From Halobaculum sp. XH14 (GTDB taxonomy: Archaea > Halobacteriota > Halobacteria > Halobacteriales > Haloferacaceae), in the NCBI RefSeq assembly GCF_032116555.1, contig NZ_CP134949.1:1116001-1180000 (forward strand): a stretch of DNA of 64,000 bases, in the 5' to 3' direction. Position 1 is the stretch's first letter. The number at the start of each line of letters is the position of its first letter. The notes under the pieces were generated by a model. The model searched no databases and was not told the DNA's origin. It was given only the letters and a program-made list of their open reading frames with translations. Both the position numbers and the translations under genes were made by a program. Shown piece after piece: positions 29,437-39,348 of the stretch.

Positions 29437-31074
29437 ATGCGCGACTGGCTCGCCCATCGTGTCGCCGCCTCGCCGGACGCCGAGGCGCTCGTGTCGGCCG
29501 CGACCGGGCGGACCTGGAGCTTCGAGCAGCTCGACGCGGCCGCGGACGAGATGGTCGGTCGGCTCGCGGGCCTGGGGGCCGAACCGGGCGATCACCTCGC
29601 GGTCGTGATGGAGCCCCGGACCGAGTACGTCACGCTGGTCCACGCCGCGATGCGGCTCGGGTTGCGACTCGTCCCCGTCGGCCACCGGCTGACCGCCGCG
29701 GAACTCCGGCCGCGACTGGACACGGCGGCGGCGACGATGGTCGTCTGTAGCGCCGACACCGAGCCGGCGGTCGTCGGGGCGACCGACGGGGAGGACGAAG
29801 CCGAGGGCTCCACGGCCGGGAGCGACCGCGCGGTCCCGGTCGTCTCGCTGGACGAATCCGAAACCGACGGCGTCGTCCGGCTCAGGGACGCGACGTCGGA
29901 GCCGGCGCCGGGGGCCGCCTGGTCCATGGACGATCCGCTGTTGATGCTGTTCACGTCGGGGACGACGGGCGAGCCGAAGCTGGTCGTGCTCACGGCGGGC
30001 AACGTGTTCGCGTCGGCCGTCGCCTCGGCGTTCCGGCTCGGCGTCTCCCCGGACGACCGCTACATGGCCGCGCTCTCGTTTCACCACACCGGCGGCCTCA
30101 TGCCGCTCTACCGGGCCGTCCTCTCCGGCACGAGCGTCGTCCTCCGGACCGAGTTCGACGCCGGCGGCGTCGCCGACGACGTCCGCGAGTACGACGTGAC
30201 CGGCATCTCGCTCGTGCCGACGATGCTCCGACGGATGCTGGACGCGCGCGGGACGCTGGCGGACTCGCTCCGGTGTGTCCTGCTCGGCGGCGCGCCCGCC
30301 TCCGCCGACCTCGTCGGTCGCTGCCGACACTACTCGGTCCCGGTCCACCCGACGTACGGGATGACCGAGACGGCATCCGGGATCACCGTCGCCAGACCGG
30401 CCGAGACGACCGACCGCCCCGAGACGGTCGGCCGGCCGCTGTTTCGGACGGACCTCACGGTCGTCGACGGCGACGGCGAGGAGCTCCCGCCGGGCGAAGT
30501 CGGCGAGTTCGTCGTCGACGGGCCCACCGTCTCGCCGGGCTACTACGGCGACCCCGACGCGACCGCCTCCTCGTTCGAGGACGGCGCGCTCCACACCGGC
30601 GACGCCGGCTACCGCGACGAGGATGGCTACTGCTACGTGTTGAACCGGCTGGACGACCGCATCATCACCGGCGGCGAGAACGTCGACCCCGGCGAGGTCG
30701 TCGCCGCGCTCCGGGAGCACCCGGCCGTGCAGGACGCGGCGGTCGTCGGCCTGCCGGACGAGGAGTGGGGCGAACGCGTCGCGGCGGCCGTGGTGTCGGC
30801 CGACCCGGACCTCGACGCCGACACGGTGCGGGCGTTCTGCCGGAAACGGCTCGCCGACTTCAAGCGGCCCCGGACCGTGGCGCTGGTCCCGGAACTCCGG
30901 CGGACCGACACGGGGACCGTCGACCGGTCGGCGGTCGCCGACCTGCTCGCCGACGCCGTCGGGACGACCGACGCGGCCGACGGGGACGGCGACGGCGGCG
31001 ACGCGGACGCCGACGAGCATCGGGACAGGGATGGGGACGGCGACAGCGACGAACGTGGCGACACCGACGAGTGA
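29437..31074 (+). CDS. menE: o-Succinylbenzoate-CoA ligase (MenE-like)
   Basis: An acyl-CoA synthetase of the ANL superfamily, 545 aa. The phosphate loop is LMLFTSGTTGEPKLVVL; the AMP-binding motif is PTYGMTETASGI; the hinge is LHTGDAGYRDEDGYCYVLNR followed by LDDRIITGGENVDP and the C-terminal Lys motif in LADFKRPRTVALVPE. The opening MRDWLAHRVAASPDAEAL is typical of haloarchaeal MenE. Menaquinone synthesis is the likely role, but no other men gene is present, so a general fatty-acid ligase remains possible. The last 40 residues or so are an Asp/Gly-rich low-complexity tail, and there is an acidic insert at about 112-130. Confidence 0.8.
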   Translation: MRDWLAHRVAASPDAEALVSAATGRTWSFEQLDAAADEMVGRLAGLGAEPGDHLAVVMEPRTEYVTLVHAAMRLGLRLVPVGHRLTAAELRPRLDTAAATMVVCSADTEPAVVGATDGEDEAEGSTAGSDRAVPVVSLDESETDGVVRLRDATSEPAPGAAWSMDDPLLMLFTSGTTGEPKLVVLTAGNVFASAVASAFRLGVSPDDRYMAALSFHHTGGLMPLYRAVLSGTSVVLRTEFDAGGVADDVREYDVTGISLVPTMLRRMLDARGTLADSLRCVLLGGAPASADLVGRCRHYSVPVHPTYGMTETASGITVARPAETTDRPETVGRPLFRTDLTVVDGDGEELPPGEVGEFVVDGPTVSPGYYGDPDATASSFEDGALHTGDAGYRDEDGYCYVLNRLDDRIITGGENVDPGEVVAALREHPAVQDAAVVGLPDEEWGERVAAAVVSADPDLDADTVRAFCRKRLADFKRPRTVALVPELRRTDTGTVDRSAVADLLADAVGTTDAADGDGDGGDADADEHRDRDGDGDSDERGDTDE

Positions 31075-31143
31075 CCCGATAAACCCCGTTCCCCCGGTTC
31101 GCCGTTCCACGAGGGTTATGGTTCGGGCGGCCGACGTTCGGCC

Positions 31144-32301
31144 ATGAGCGCAGACCTCGACCTGCTCGATGAAACCGTCGTGCCCGCCGACGCCCGCGAG
31201 GTGAAACGCGAGGCCGCCGCGTTCGCGGCCGAGCACATCGAACCCGTCGCTGAGGACTACTTCCGCGAGGGGACCTACCCGTGGGACGTGCTGGAGGCGG
31301 GCCAGAACGCCGGTCTCGTGGGTCAGGACATCCCCGAGGAGTACGGCGGGCGGGGCTTCTCCCTGTCCGAGATGCTCGCGGTCGCGGAGGAGTTCTACCG
31401 AGCGGACGCCGGCATCGGCCTGACGCTGATGCTCGCCTCGTTCGGCAACGAACTCGTCTACGAGTACGGCAGCGAACGGCAGCGGGAGGAGTACGTCCGC
31501 CCGGTCGCCGAGGGCGAACAGATCTCCGGACTCGCGGTCTCGGAGCCCCAGACCGGTTCGGACCTCGCCGGCATGACCACCAGCGCCGAGGAGGTCGAGG
31601 GCGGCTACGAACTCACCGGCGAGAAGTACTGGGTCGGCAACGCCGTCGAGGGCGACTGGCTCACCCTCTACGCGAAGACCGGGGACAGGGAGGACCGCTA
31701 CGGCAACTACTCGCTGTTCATCGTCGAGACCGACCGCGACGGCTACGAGGCCGAGCACATCCCCGAGAAGATGGGGATGCGCGCCTCCAAGCAGGGCCAC
31801 ATCGTCCTCGAGGACTGCTTCGTCCCCGAGGAGAACCTGATCGGCGCGGAGGGGGGCGGCTTCTACGCGCTGGCGGACTTTTTCAATCACGGCCGGATCG
31901 TCGTCGGCGGGCACGGCCTCGGCCTCGCCGCGGCGGCCATCGAGGAGGCTTGGTCGTTCGTTCACGACCGCGAAGCGTTCGCCCGGAAAATTTCGGAGTT
32001 CCAGTCGGTCCAGCACGACCTCGCGGACATGCGGACCGAGTTCGAGGCCGCGCGGTCGCTCAACTACCGCGCCGCCGAGAAGGTGGAAACGGGCGAGGAC
32101 GCCGGCCTCTGGGCCGCGATGGCGAAGCTGAAGTCGACCGAAACCGCCGTCGACTGCGCCGAGCGCGGAATGCAACTCCACGGCGGCCGGTCCGTGCTCA
32201 CGGATCGCCGCATCGCCCGCGTCTACCGGGACGTCCGCATCCCGGTCATCTACGAGGGCGCGAACGAGGTCCAGCGCAACCTGGTGTACCGCCAGTCGTA
32301 G
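31144..32301 (+). CDS. Acyl-CoA dehydrogenase
   Basis: FAD enzyme of beta-oxidation, 385 aa. N-terminal helical domain (REVKREAAAFAAEHIEPVAE), middle strand domain with GLAVSEPQTGSDLAGMTTSA and KYWVGNAVEGDWLTLYAKTG, and C-terminal domain with LADMRTEFEAARSLNYRAAE, GMQLHGGRSVLTDRRIARVYR and the active-site region VIYEGANEVQRNLVYRQS (catalytic Glu in YEGANE). A TATA-like element lies near 31114. A second paralogue is at 47862. Confidence 0.93.
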   Translation: MSADLDLLDETVVPADAREVKREAAAFAAEHIEPVAEDYFREGTYPWDVLEAGQNAGLVGQDIPEEYGGRGFSLSEMLAVAEEFYRADAGIGLTLMLASFGNELVYEYGSERQREEYVRPVAEGEQISGLAVSEPQTGSDLAGMTTSAEEVEGGYELTGEKYWVGNAVEGDWLTLYAKTGDREDRYGNYSLFIVETDRDGYEAEHIPEKMGMRASKQGHIVLEDCFVPEENLIGAEGGGFYALADFFNHGRIVVGGHGLGLAAAAIEEAWSFVHDREAFARKISEFQSVQHDLADMRTEFEAARSLNYRAAEKVETGEDAGLWAAMAKLKSTETAVDCAERGMQLHGGRSVLTDRRIARVYRDVRIPVIYEGANEVQRNLVYRQS

Positions 32302-32316
32302 GCGGTCGGCGGCCTC

Positions 32317-32333
32317 ACGACGACTCCCGTCGT
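32317..32333 (+). terminator. Short stem-loop after acyl-CoA dehydrogenase
   Basis: ACGACG-ACTCC-CGTCGT, a perfect 6-bp stem with a 5-nt loop, 15 bp after the stop codon. Confidence 0.35.
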
Positions 32334-32560
32334 CCGGGCCGGGACGGCAGGCGTGAGGTGATCGAACTGATAACTGCAGGGCTCCACGGGAGGCGATCGG
32401 GGCACGCGCCACGTGAAATCCGCCGAACCGGAACCGGGCGACAGAAGCTTCAAGTCGGGCTTCCAATCGGGTCACCACCGACGCTGGTGTCCGCCACGAG
32501 GGAGCGAACCGAAACCCGTTCCCGAACCGCTCCGGAAAAATCAACCGTGATATAGGGGAC

Positions 32561-32573
32561 GTTTATATTAAAG
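32561..32573 (+). promoter_or_regulatory. TATA box of the two-gene transducer operon
   Basis: GTTTATATTAAAG, 24-36 bp upstream of the ATG at 32597. One of the clearest A/T boxes in the window. The rest of the 295-bp gap before it (32302-32560) shows no gene. Confidence 0.65.
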
Positions 32574-32596
32574 CGTAGAGCACACGCTGCGCGTTC

Positions 32597-32938
32597 ATGG
32601 CAATCGACCTGGCTGCACTGGATGCGAAAGAACTGGTCCTCGTGATCGTCGCCCTGCTGGGGCTGATACCCGTACTCACGCAGCGAACGGAGGGTTCGCG
32701 CCTGTTCGCGTTCGGCTACGTGTTCCTCTTTTTTGGAGCCGTGTTCACGAACCTCGAACACCTCGTCCTTCCGGGGATTCTCGGGCTGCTGGAACACGTC
32801 GTCGGGATGGCGTTCGCGGGCGTCCTGTTCCTGTACGCGGCGTACAGCCGCCGTCAGCTCATCCTGAACGGGGGCGAACTCGGCGAGGTCGAGGACGACG
32901 CGGAAGCCGGGGCCGGCGAGTCCGGGGAGGCGGTCTGA
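32597..32938 (+). CDS. Three-helix membrane protein partnered with a transducer
   Basis: A 113-aa protein with three predicted membrane spans: LVLVIVALLGLIPVL (residues 13-27), LFAFGYVFLFFGAVFTNLE (36-54) and HVVGMAFAGVLFLYAAYS (67-84), then an acidic cytoplasmic tail. It has no recognised domain. The stop codon is followed at once by the ATG of the chemotaxis-type transducer, so the two are translated together. By position it is a candidate sensor or partner subunit of that transducer; this is inference. Confidence 0.8.
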   Translation: MAIDLAALDAKELVLVIVALLGLIPVLTQRTEGSRLFAFGYVFLFFGAVFTNLEHLVLPGILGLLEHVVGMAFAGVLFLYAAYSRRQLILNGGELGEVEDDAEAGAGESGEAV

Positions 32939-34528
32939 ATGGTCTCGCTGACGGCGCTGTTCGACCTGATCGGGTTCCTCGGGTTCGGCGGCGGGGTCAT
33001 CATCGCGGCCCTGAACTACCGTGACGCGGAGGTCGAGTCCGGCTTCTGGGCGAACTACCTGCTCGCCACCGCGTTCGGAACCGTCTGGACGGGCGTCGTC
33101 CTCGCGGAGCATCTGGGCGTCCAGTTGCCCGTCCTCGACACGCTGAGCGTCTCGCTGCTCACCGGCACCGTGGTCGCGTTCGCGGTCGGGACCTCGGGGA
33201 CGCTGGCGGTCGTGAACGACTCGAAGGACGCGCGCAGCCAGGCGATCACCGAACAGGAGCGCGCCGAGGAGGCGAGGCGGGAGGCCGAGACCGCGCGCCA
33301 GGAGGCCGAACGGACGAAGGAGCAGACCGAGGCGCTGAATAGCCACCTCGAGGAGAAGGCCGAGTCGTTCAGCGAGACGATGCGGGCCGCCGCAGACGGA
33401 CAGCTCACGGTGCGGCTCGACCCCGAGAGCCGGAGCGAGGCGCTCTCGGAGATCGGGCAGTCGTTCAACCTGATGATGGACGACATCGAGTCGGTCATCG
33501 CGCAGGCCGAGGACGTGGCAGAGCGCGTCGACGAGGCCAGCGGGGAGGTCGCCACCGGGGCCGAACAGATCCAGAACGTGAGCCAGTCGGTCAGCGAGGA
33601 CATCGAGGAGGTGTCCGACGAGACGGAACGGCAGGGCGAGCGCCTGCGCGAGGCCGCCAGCGAGATGAGCCAGCTCTCGGCGACGATCGAGGAGGTCGCC
33701 TCCTCGGCGGACGAGGTCGCCGACGTCTCGCGTCGCGCCGCCGAGCGCGGCGAGGAGGGCGGCGAGCACGCCACGGCCGCCATCACGGAGATGGACAGCG
33801 TCGAACGCCGGTCCGACCAGGCCGTCCAGCAGGTCGAGGCGCTCGAGAGCGAGGTCGACGAGATCAGCGACATCGTCGAGGTGATCACCGGGATCGCCGA
33901 GGAGACGAACCTGCTCGCGCTGAACGCCTCGATCGAGGCCGCCCGCGCGGACGCCTCGGGCGACGGGTTCGCGGTCGTCGCCGATGAGATCAAGTCGCTC
34001 GCCGGCGAGGCGAGCGTCGCGGCCGCGGACATCGAGGCGCTGGTCGAGGACATCCAGTCGGCCACCGAGGACGCGGCGACGAACATGCGCGAGACCGGGA
34101 CGCAGGTGAACGATGGCCGCAAGACGGTCGACGAGGCGCTGGAGGCGCTGGAGGCCGTCGGCGAGGGCATCGACCGGGCGAACGACGGGGTCCAGGAGAT
34201 CAACCGCGCCACCGACCAGCAGGCGGCCTCGACCGAGGAGGCGGTCACGATGGTCGAGGAGGCCGCCGAGGCGGGCGGCGAGGCGGCCAGGACGGCCGAC
34301 GAGGTGGCCGCCGCCGCGGAGGAGGCGGCGTCCTCGACCGCCCAGATCTCCGACCGTGCGACCAGACTCTCGACGTTCGCCGAGGACCTCACCGAGGCGC
34401 TCGACGGCTTCGAGGTCGACGCGGCGGCCGACGGTCCCACGCCGCGGGACCCCGCTGACGCCGGGCAGCAGGCCGCGGCCGACGGCGGGCGGATGACCGA
34501 CGGCGGCCGGACGGTCGAGAACGAGTAG
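32939..34528 (+). CDS. Methyl-accepting chemotaxis transducer (Htr-type)
   Basis: A 529-aa transducer. Three membrane spans near the N terminus: [18 protein letters not shown] (10-27), [19 protein letters not shown] (41-59) and [20 protein letters not shown] (69-88). A coiled-coil with a HAMP-like segment follows ([35 protein letters not shown]). The long four-helix signalling domain carries the conserved tip [17 protein letters not shown]. Acidic Glu pairs offer methylation sites. There is no extracellular domain, so sensing must be intramembrane or via the 3-TM partner encoded immediately upstream. It relays to CheA/CheW, not encoded here. Confidence 0.9.
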   Translation: MVSLTALFDLIGFLGFGGGVIIAALNYRDAEVESGFWANYLLATAFGTVWTGVVLAEHLGVQLPVLDTLSVSLLTGTVVAFAVGTSGTLAVVNDSKDARSQAITEQERAEEARREAETARQEAERTKEQTEALNSHLEEKAESFSETMRAAADGQLTVRLDPESRSEALSEIGQSFNLMMDDIESVIAQAEDVAERVDEASGEVATGAEQIQNVSQSVSEDIEEVSDETERQGERLREAASEMSQLSATIEEVASSADEVADVSRRAAERGEEGGEHATAAITEMDSVERRSDQAVQQVEALESEVDEISDIVEVITGIAEETNLLALNASIEAARADASGDGFAVVADEIKSLAGEASVAAADIEALVEDIQSATEDAATNMRETGTQVNDGRKTVDEALEALEAVGEGIDRANDGVQEINRATDQQAASTEEAVTMVEEAAEAGGEAARTADEVAAAAEEAASSTAQISDRATRLSTFAEDLTEALDGFEVDAAADGPTPRDPADAGQQAAADGGRMTDGGRTVENE

Positions 34529-34651
34529 ACGGTCGATCGAACGCAGCCGGTCGAGAGCGAACGGGTGACCGGCGGCACGACGCCCTCACCCGCGTCACTC
34601 CGTTCCGTTTTTCACCATCCTCTTCCCGGCGAATCGCCACGGGGACGGACG

Positions 34652-36001
34652 TCACTCCGCGCTGGTCGCCACGCCGGTCCGCTCGCCGTTCGCCTCGGGG
34701 GAGACCGACCGCTCTAGCCCCAGCAGCGCGAGAACCAGCAGGAGACAGACGGCGACGAGGATCGCCCACCAGAGCCCCGAGTAGCCGTGATCGAAGAACA
34801 CGCCGCCGAGGAACGCGCCAAGCCCCATGCCGACCCGCTTTGCGATCTCCAGCACCGAGAGATGGGTCCCGCGCTCGTCGGCCGTCCCGAGCGAGGACAT
34901 CAGCGAGGAGGCGAGCGGCGAGTGGAGGATCTCCCCGACGGTCCGGACGACGAGGTGGCCGCCGACGAGCGCGACGCCGACGGCCACGGGCGCGAGCCCC
35001 ACGTCGCCGGCCCAGGCGAACAGCATCGAGAGCCCCCAGAGCCCGGCCGAGAGCGCCAGCCCGCGGGTCCGACGCCAGCCGGAGATCGCGTCAACGAGCG
35101 GGATCTGCAACAGCGCGATCGTCAGGGGGTTCAGAACGAACAGCGTGCCCAGCTGTGCGGAACTCAGCCCGAGTCCCTCCTTCGCCACGACCGGGATCGT
35201 CGTCCGCATCTGGGCGTACATCGCCGCGAACCCGACGTTGATCGCCGCGAGCGCGAGCACCCGGCGGCGGGTCGCGCCGGCCCACCACCGCGAGAGCGCC
35301 GAGTCGGCGGTCGACGCGGTGGTCTCCCCGGCGGTGGCTCCGGAGCCGGCATCGTCGGTCCTCGTCCCGTGGAGGCGGGGCACGAACAGCAGCAGGACGA
35401 GCGCGACGATCGCCGACGTGACGCCGTCGAACAGGAACACCGCGACGCTGGCGACCGAGTAGACCAGCCCGCCCACGACCAGCCCCGCGCCGAAGCCGAG
35501 GTTGTTCGTGAACTTCAACAGCGCGTAGCCGCGGTCGCGGTCCGCGTCGGCGGTCAGGTCGGCGGTCATCGCCGACGCCGCCGGGGTGTACAAGCCAACG
35601 ACCAGCCCGGCGGCCACGCAGACGACGACGAAGCCGACGCCGAGCCGCGACACGCCGGCGACGGCGGCGACCGACGGCGGGACGGCGGCCGCGACCGTCG
35701 GGACGAACGCGAACGCCGCGAGCGCGAGGGCCGTCAGCGCCATCGACGCGACCATCACGGGTTTCCGTCCGACGCCGTCCGCGAGAAAGCCCCCGACCCC
35801 GGTGCCGACCGCCGTGGCGACGCTCTTCGCGCCGAACCCGAACCCGACGACCGAGAGAGCGATGCCGACCTCCAGGTGGAAGTGGACGGTGGCGAACGGG
35901 TAGACGAGCCCGGAGCCGAACACGTTGATGAGCTGGCCGAGCGCGACGACGTAGACGGCGCGGTCGAAGCCGCGGACGGCGTCGATCGACGGGCGCTTCA
36001 C
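34652..36001 (-). CDS. Major facilitator superfamily transporter
   Basis: A 449-aa protein with about 12 predicted spans. The MFS loop 2-3 motif is FLADGVGRKPVMVASM; other spans include VVCVAAGLVVGLYTPAAS, GLVVGGLVYSVASVAVFLF and VAVGVALVGGHLVVRTVGEIL. A long acidic central loop (residues 211-240) separates the two halves. Substrate cannot be assigned; the arrangement resembles drug or sugar efflux carriers. Faces the transducer gene convergently; the upstream permease gene is on the same strand but 122 bp away. Confidence 0.85.
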   Translation of the reverse strand: MKRPSIDAVRGFDRAVYVVALGQLINVFGSGLVYPFATVHFHLEVGIALSVVGFGFGAKSVATAVGTGVGGFLADGVGRKPVMVASMALTALALAAFAFVPTVAAAVPPSVAAVAGVSRLGVGFVVVCVAAGLVVGLYTPAASAMTADLTADADRDRGYALLKFTNNLGFGAGLVVGGLVYSVASVAVFLFDGVTSAIVALVLLLFVPRLHGTRTDDAGSGATAGETTASTADSALSRWWAGATRRRVLALAAINVGFAAMYAQMRTTIPVVAKEGLGLSSAQLGTLFVLNPLTIALLQIPLVDAISGWRRTRGLALSAGLWGLSMLFAWAGDVGLAPVAVGVALVGGHLVVRTVGEILHSPLASSLMSSLGTADERGTHLSVLEIAKRVGMGLGAFLGGVFFDHGYSGLWWAILVAVCLLLVLALLGLERSVSPEANGERTGVATSAE

Positions 36002-36123
36002 GCCGGCGGGTTCGTGGAGGGGTCACGTGAACGCCCCGCTTCCGGAACGGGCTGCTGCCGTCGGTTCGCCGCCGCCGCCCCGGTGGCTCGCCCGATCTGA
36101 CGTCGTAGCTCCCGATCGGCTCG

Positions 36124-37305
36124 CTACCCCCGGAGCGCTTCCACCGGGCGCTCGCGGGCGGCCTTCCAGGCCGGGTAGAGGCCGCCGAGCACGCTCGCCA
36201 CCACGCCGAAGGCGACGCCGGCGGCGACGTACTGGAGCCCCTGAGTCGAGTACGCGAACGGGTCCCCGAGCAGCGCGTCGTTGATGAGCGCGACCGCGCC
36301 GAGCGCGACCGCCGCGCCCAGCAGCGAGCCGCCGATCCCCAGCAACGCCGCCTCGGCGAGCATGATCCGCAGGATGTCGCGCTTCTCGTAGCCGACCGCG
36401 CGGAGCACGCCGATCTCCTCGCGCCGCTCGATGGCCGACATGAGCATGACGTTGGCGATGCTGACGCCGGCGACGACCAGCGAGATCGCGCCGATGCCGA
36501 CGAGGAACAGGTTGATCTGGTTGAGCGCCCGGTCGATCTGCTGGGCGATCTGCCCCCGGTCGAGCACCTGGACCATCTCGCGCCGCCCGTTGAACGCCTC
36601 GCGGATGTCCTCGGCGGTCGCGTTCGCCTCCCTGACGTCGTTCGTCCGGACGACGACCTGCGAGTACGTGTCGCCGTCGAACTGTTCGGGCGGCAGGACG
36701 ACGGCGTCGTTCGGCGCCGCGACGGCGGCCTGCCCCTCGTCCTCCAGCACGGCCGCGACGCGGTAGCTCGACCGGACGGTCGTGGACTCGCCGTCCCGGA
36801 CGACGGTCCGTTCGAGCGTCAGCTTGCTCCCCGGTGCGAGCTCGTAGTCGTCGGCGAACGACCGGCCGACGAGCGCGCCGTTGCGCCAGTTTCCGGGGAT
36901 CGCCCCCTCGTCGACGACGTACAGCGAGCCGGGATCGGCGACGCCGTACACCGTGACGCTCTCGCCCACCTCCCCGCGCTCGACGAGCCGGGCCGATTCC
37001 TGTCTGAGCGGGACGATCTCGGTCGTGCCGACCACGCGGTCGACCGTCGCCACGTCCGCCTGCGTCAGCGCACCCTCGGGGTTGTCCTCGCCCGGGAACA
37101 CCTGTAGGTCCGACCCGATGCCGCCGAGCGCGTCGAGCTGGGCCTCCTGAAACGCGACGCCGCCCGCGCCGATGCCGCCGATGGCGACGACGCCGATGAC
37201 GATGGCGGCGACGGCGAGCGCCGACCGGGTCCGCGCCCGCGAGAGGTTCCGGCGGGCGATGAGGAACGTGGGGAACGCACCCCAGAGTCGCCGGCGGAGG
37301 CTCAC
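36124..37305 (-). CDS. ABC transporter permease (FtsX/MacB type)
   Basis: A 393-aa permease of the MacB/LolC group. An N-terminal span (ALAVAAIVIGVVAIGGIGAG), a large extracellular domain (about 45-270, including the PCD-like region VQVLDRGQIAQQIDRALNQI) and three C-terminal spans (LFLVGIGAISLVVAGVSIAN, LLGIGGSLLGAAVALGAVAL and YVAAGVAFGVVASVLGGLYP). The family tail is GLYPAWKAARERPVEALRG. It overlaps its ATPase gene by four bases (ATGA). It forms an exporter with the ATPase and probably works on extracytoplasmic lipids or peptides. Confidence 0.9.
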   Translation of the reverse strand: MSLRRRLWGAFPTFLIARRNLSRARTRSALAVAAIVIGVVAIGGIGAGGVAFQEAQLDALGGIGSDLQVFPGEDNPEGALTQADVATVDRVVGTTEIVPLRQESARLVERGEVGESVTVYGVADPGSLYVVDEGAIPGNWRNGALVGRSFADDYELAPGSKLTLERTVVRDGESTTVRSSYRVAAVLEDEGQAAVAAPNDAVVLPPEQFDGDTYSQVVVRTNDVREANATAEDIREAFNGRREMVQVLDRGQIAQQIDRALNQINLFLVGIGAISLVVAGVSIANVMLMSAIERREEIGVLRAVGYEKRDILRIMLAEAALLGIGGSLLGAAVALGAVALINDALLGDPFAYSTQGLQYVAAGVAFGVVASVLGGLYPAWKAARERPVEALRG

Positions 37306-38060
37306 CGGCGATCACCCGCGGTCGCCCCGGGGTCCTCGACGATCTCGCCGTCGATGAGGTTCACCGTCCGGTCGGCGAAGGCGGCGACGTAGTCGTCGTG
37401 GGTGACGGTGACGACGGCGACGTCCTCGCCGGTGACGCGCTCGAACTCGGCGAGGATCTGGTCGCCGGTGTCGCGGTCCAGGTTCCCGGTCGGCTCGTCG
37501 GCGAGCACGAGGTCCGGGTCGTTCACGAGCGAGCGAGCGATGGCGACGCGCTGTTTCTGTCCGCCCGAGAGCTCGTCGGGGTAGTGGTCCGCGCGGTCGC
37601 CGAGGCCGACGCGTTCGAGCAGGTCCCGGGCCCGCTCCCGGGTCTTCACCGGCGTGTGTTCGAGCAGGCGCGGCACCTCGACGTTCTCCAGCGCGGTGAG
37701 CGTCGGGATGAGATAGAAGCTCTGGAACACGAAGCCGATGACCTCCTTCCGGTTGCGCGTCCGCTCCCGGTCCGAGAACGTTGCCACGTCCCGGCCGCGC
37801 AGGCGCACCTCGCCGCTCGTCGGCACGTCGAGGAGGCCGAGGACGTTCAACAGCGTCGACTTCCCGCTCCCGGACGGGCCGACGATGGCGACGAACTCGC
37901 CGGGCTCGATCCGGAAGTCGATCCCCTTCAGCGCCCGGACCGTCTCGCCGCCCGTGACGTACTCCTTGACGACGTCGGTTCCCTCGATGATCGGGTCGGT
38001 CCCCGCAGCCGTCGCGTCCCCGCCGCCGGCGACCGCGGAGTCAGCGTCTGGTCCCGACAT
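37302..38060 (-). CDS. ABC transporter ATP-binding protein (LolD/MacB type)
   Basis: A 252-aa ATPase. Walker [16 protein letters not shown], signature [20 protein letters not shown], Walker [18 protein letters not shown], and the switch His in [15 protein letters not shown]. An acidic N-terminal extension of about 25 residues precedes the conserved [20 protein letters not shown]. It is the middle gene of a three-gene operon: the surface protein gene ends immediately upstream and the permease overlaps downstream. Confidence 0.94.
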   Translation of the reverse strand: MSGPDADSAVAGGGDATAAGTDPIIEGTDVVKEYVTGGETVRALKGIDFRIEPGEFVAIVGPSGSGKSTLLNVLGLLDVPTSGEVRLRGRDVATFSDRERTRNRKEVIGFVFQSFYLIPTLTALENVEVPRLLEHTPVKTRERARDLLERVGLGDRADHYPDELSGGQKQRVAIARSLVNDPDLVLADEPTGNLDRDTGDQILAEFERVTGEDVAVVTVTHDDYVAAFADRTVNLIDGEIVEDPGATAGDRR

Positions 38061-39224
38061 CTACCGTCGCCGGACCAGGAAGCCGACGGCCACGACCACG
38101 AGGAGTGCGCCGACGATCAGCGGGAGCGTCGGGAGGCCGTCGCCCGAGGACTGGGGCGCCGGCGTCGCCTGCCCGGCCTCCCCCGCGGGCACCTCGGTCA
38201 CGAACGAGCGTTCGACGCCGTCGACGACGTACTCGACGCGGATCGGGATCGACTCGGCCCCGTCCGCGAGGTCGGCGTTCAGCGTGAACGAGACGAAGTC
38301 GCTGCCCTCGACGGTGCCGACGAAGTAGTCGGGCTGTGGCTGTGCCGGCGAGACGCCCGAGCCGCCGACGACGCTCACGATGACGCTCTCGACCGCGTCG
38401 GAGCCGACGTTCGCCGCGCTCCCGGAGAGCGTGAGCGTCCCCTCCTCGCGGACGACGTTGACGCCGCTGAGCCGGACCCGTCCGGGGTTTTGCGGCTCGG
38501 TGAAGTCGCCGGCGAAGCTCCGGGTGACCGTCCGCCGCTCGCCGTCCTGCGTGTACCGCAACGTCACGTCGACGGGGTAGCGTCCGGCGGCGTCGACGGT
38601 CGCCGGGAAGGAGAACTGTGCGACGTCCTCGGCGGCGAGGATGGCCTGCACGCGCGCCCTCGAGGAGAACGTGACGTTCTCGGCCGGCGACGAGACCGTG
38701 AGATCGAGCTGGCGGACCGACTCGTTCAGCCCGTTGGCGACGGTGACGTTCACCGGCCGCTTCGCGCCGGCGACGGCCTCCTCGACGTTCAGTTCGAGCT
38801 GCGGGTGGGGATCGCGTACGGTCACGTCGACCGGCTGGACCATCCGGCGACGGGTGCCATCGCCCTCCAGTAGCGTGAGGTGGACGTACACCGTGTGCTC
38901 GCCGGTCTCGTTGATCGTCGGGCTGACGGTGAACAGCCGGGACTGTCCCGGCTCCAGCCGCCGGGAGACGTCCAGTTCCTCGATCTCGTCGGAGTCACGG
39001 TCCGCCCCCTCGCGGATCAGCAGGTCCGTGACGACGTACCCCTCGGTGCTGTCCTCGGCGTTCGACACCGAGACGTTCACCGGGAACGACTGTTCGGGCA
39101 CCACGTCGTCGGTGCCGACGCCCGCGGTCACCGAGACGAAGCCGTCGGCCGCGACGGGGACCGCGACCCCGGCGAGCACGACGAGGAGGGCGAGAAGGAA
39201 CGGTGGGGCTGAACGAGGAAGCAT
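38061..39224 (-). CDS. Exported COG1361-like (CARDB-type) membrane-anchored protein
   Basis: A 387-aa protein with a signal peptide (LLALLVVLAGVAVPVAADGF), several beta-sandwich repeats and a C-terminal anchor PLIVGALLVVVAVGFLVRRR ending in Arg. The repeats show FPVNVSVSNAEDSTEGYVVT, KRPVNVTVANGLNESVRQL and GTLTLSGSAANVGSDAVES, typical of CARDB/NEW3-like cell-surface domains. The start is the ATG at MLPRSAPPFLL, since the longer frame upstream has no signal. Directly followed by the ABC ATPase gene. It may be the extracytoplasmic partner of the exporter. Confidence 0.85.
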   Translation of the reverse strand: MLPRSAPPFLLALLVVLAGVAVPVAADGFVSVTAGVGTDDVVPEQSFPVNVSVSNAEDSTEGYVVTDLLIREGADRDSDEIEELDVSRRLEPGQSRLFTVSPTINETGEHTVYVHLTLLEGDGTRRRMVQPVDVTVRDPHPQLELNVEEAVAGAKRPVNVTVANGLNESVRQLDLTVSSPAENVTFSSRARVQAILAAEDVAQFSFPATVDAAGRYPVDVTLRYTQDGERRTVTRSFAGDFTEPQNPGRVRLSGVNVVREEGTLTLSGSAANVGSDAVESVIVSVVGGSGVSPAQPQPDYFVGTVEGSDFVSFTLNADLADGAESIPIRVEYVVDGVERSFVTEVPAGEAGQATPAPQSSGDGLPTLPLIVGALLVVVAVGFLVRRR

Positions 39225-39348
39225 TCGTGGTAGCCGAGTGCCCCAGGAAGGGCAAATAGCTACCGGGACTGACTGACCGTTCAGCCAGCGATCCGGCCGG
39301 GACGACACCGCTGTCGTCCCGGCAGGGCCAGTTCCGTGCTGGCGTCGC

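Noticed and set aside
27967-32544. A 1525-codon open frame on the minus strand across several plus-strand genes
   Set aside because: It is antisense to DUF2797, the methylmalonyl-CoA epimerase, the MenE-like and acyl-CoA dehydrogenase genes. It has no family motifs and is explained by high G+C third positions that rarely form stops in this frame.
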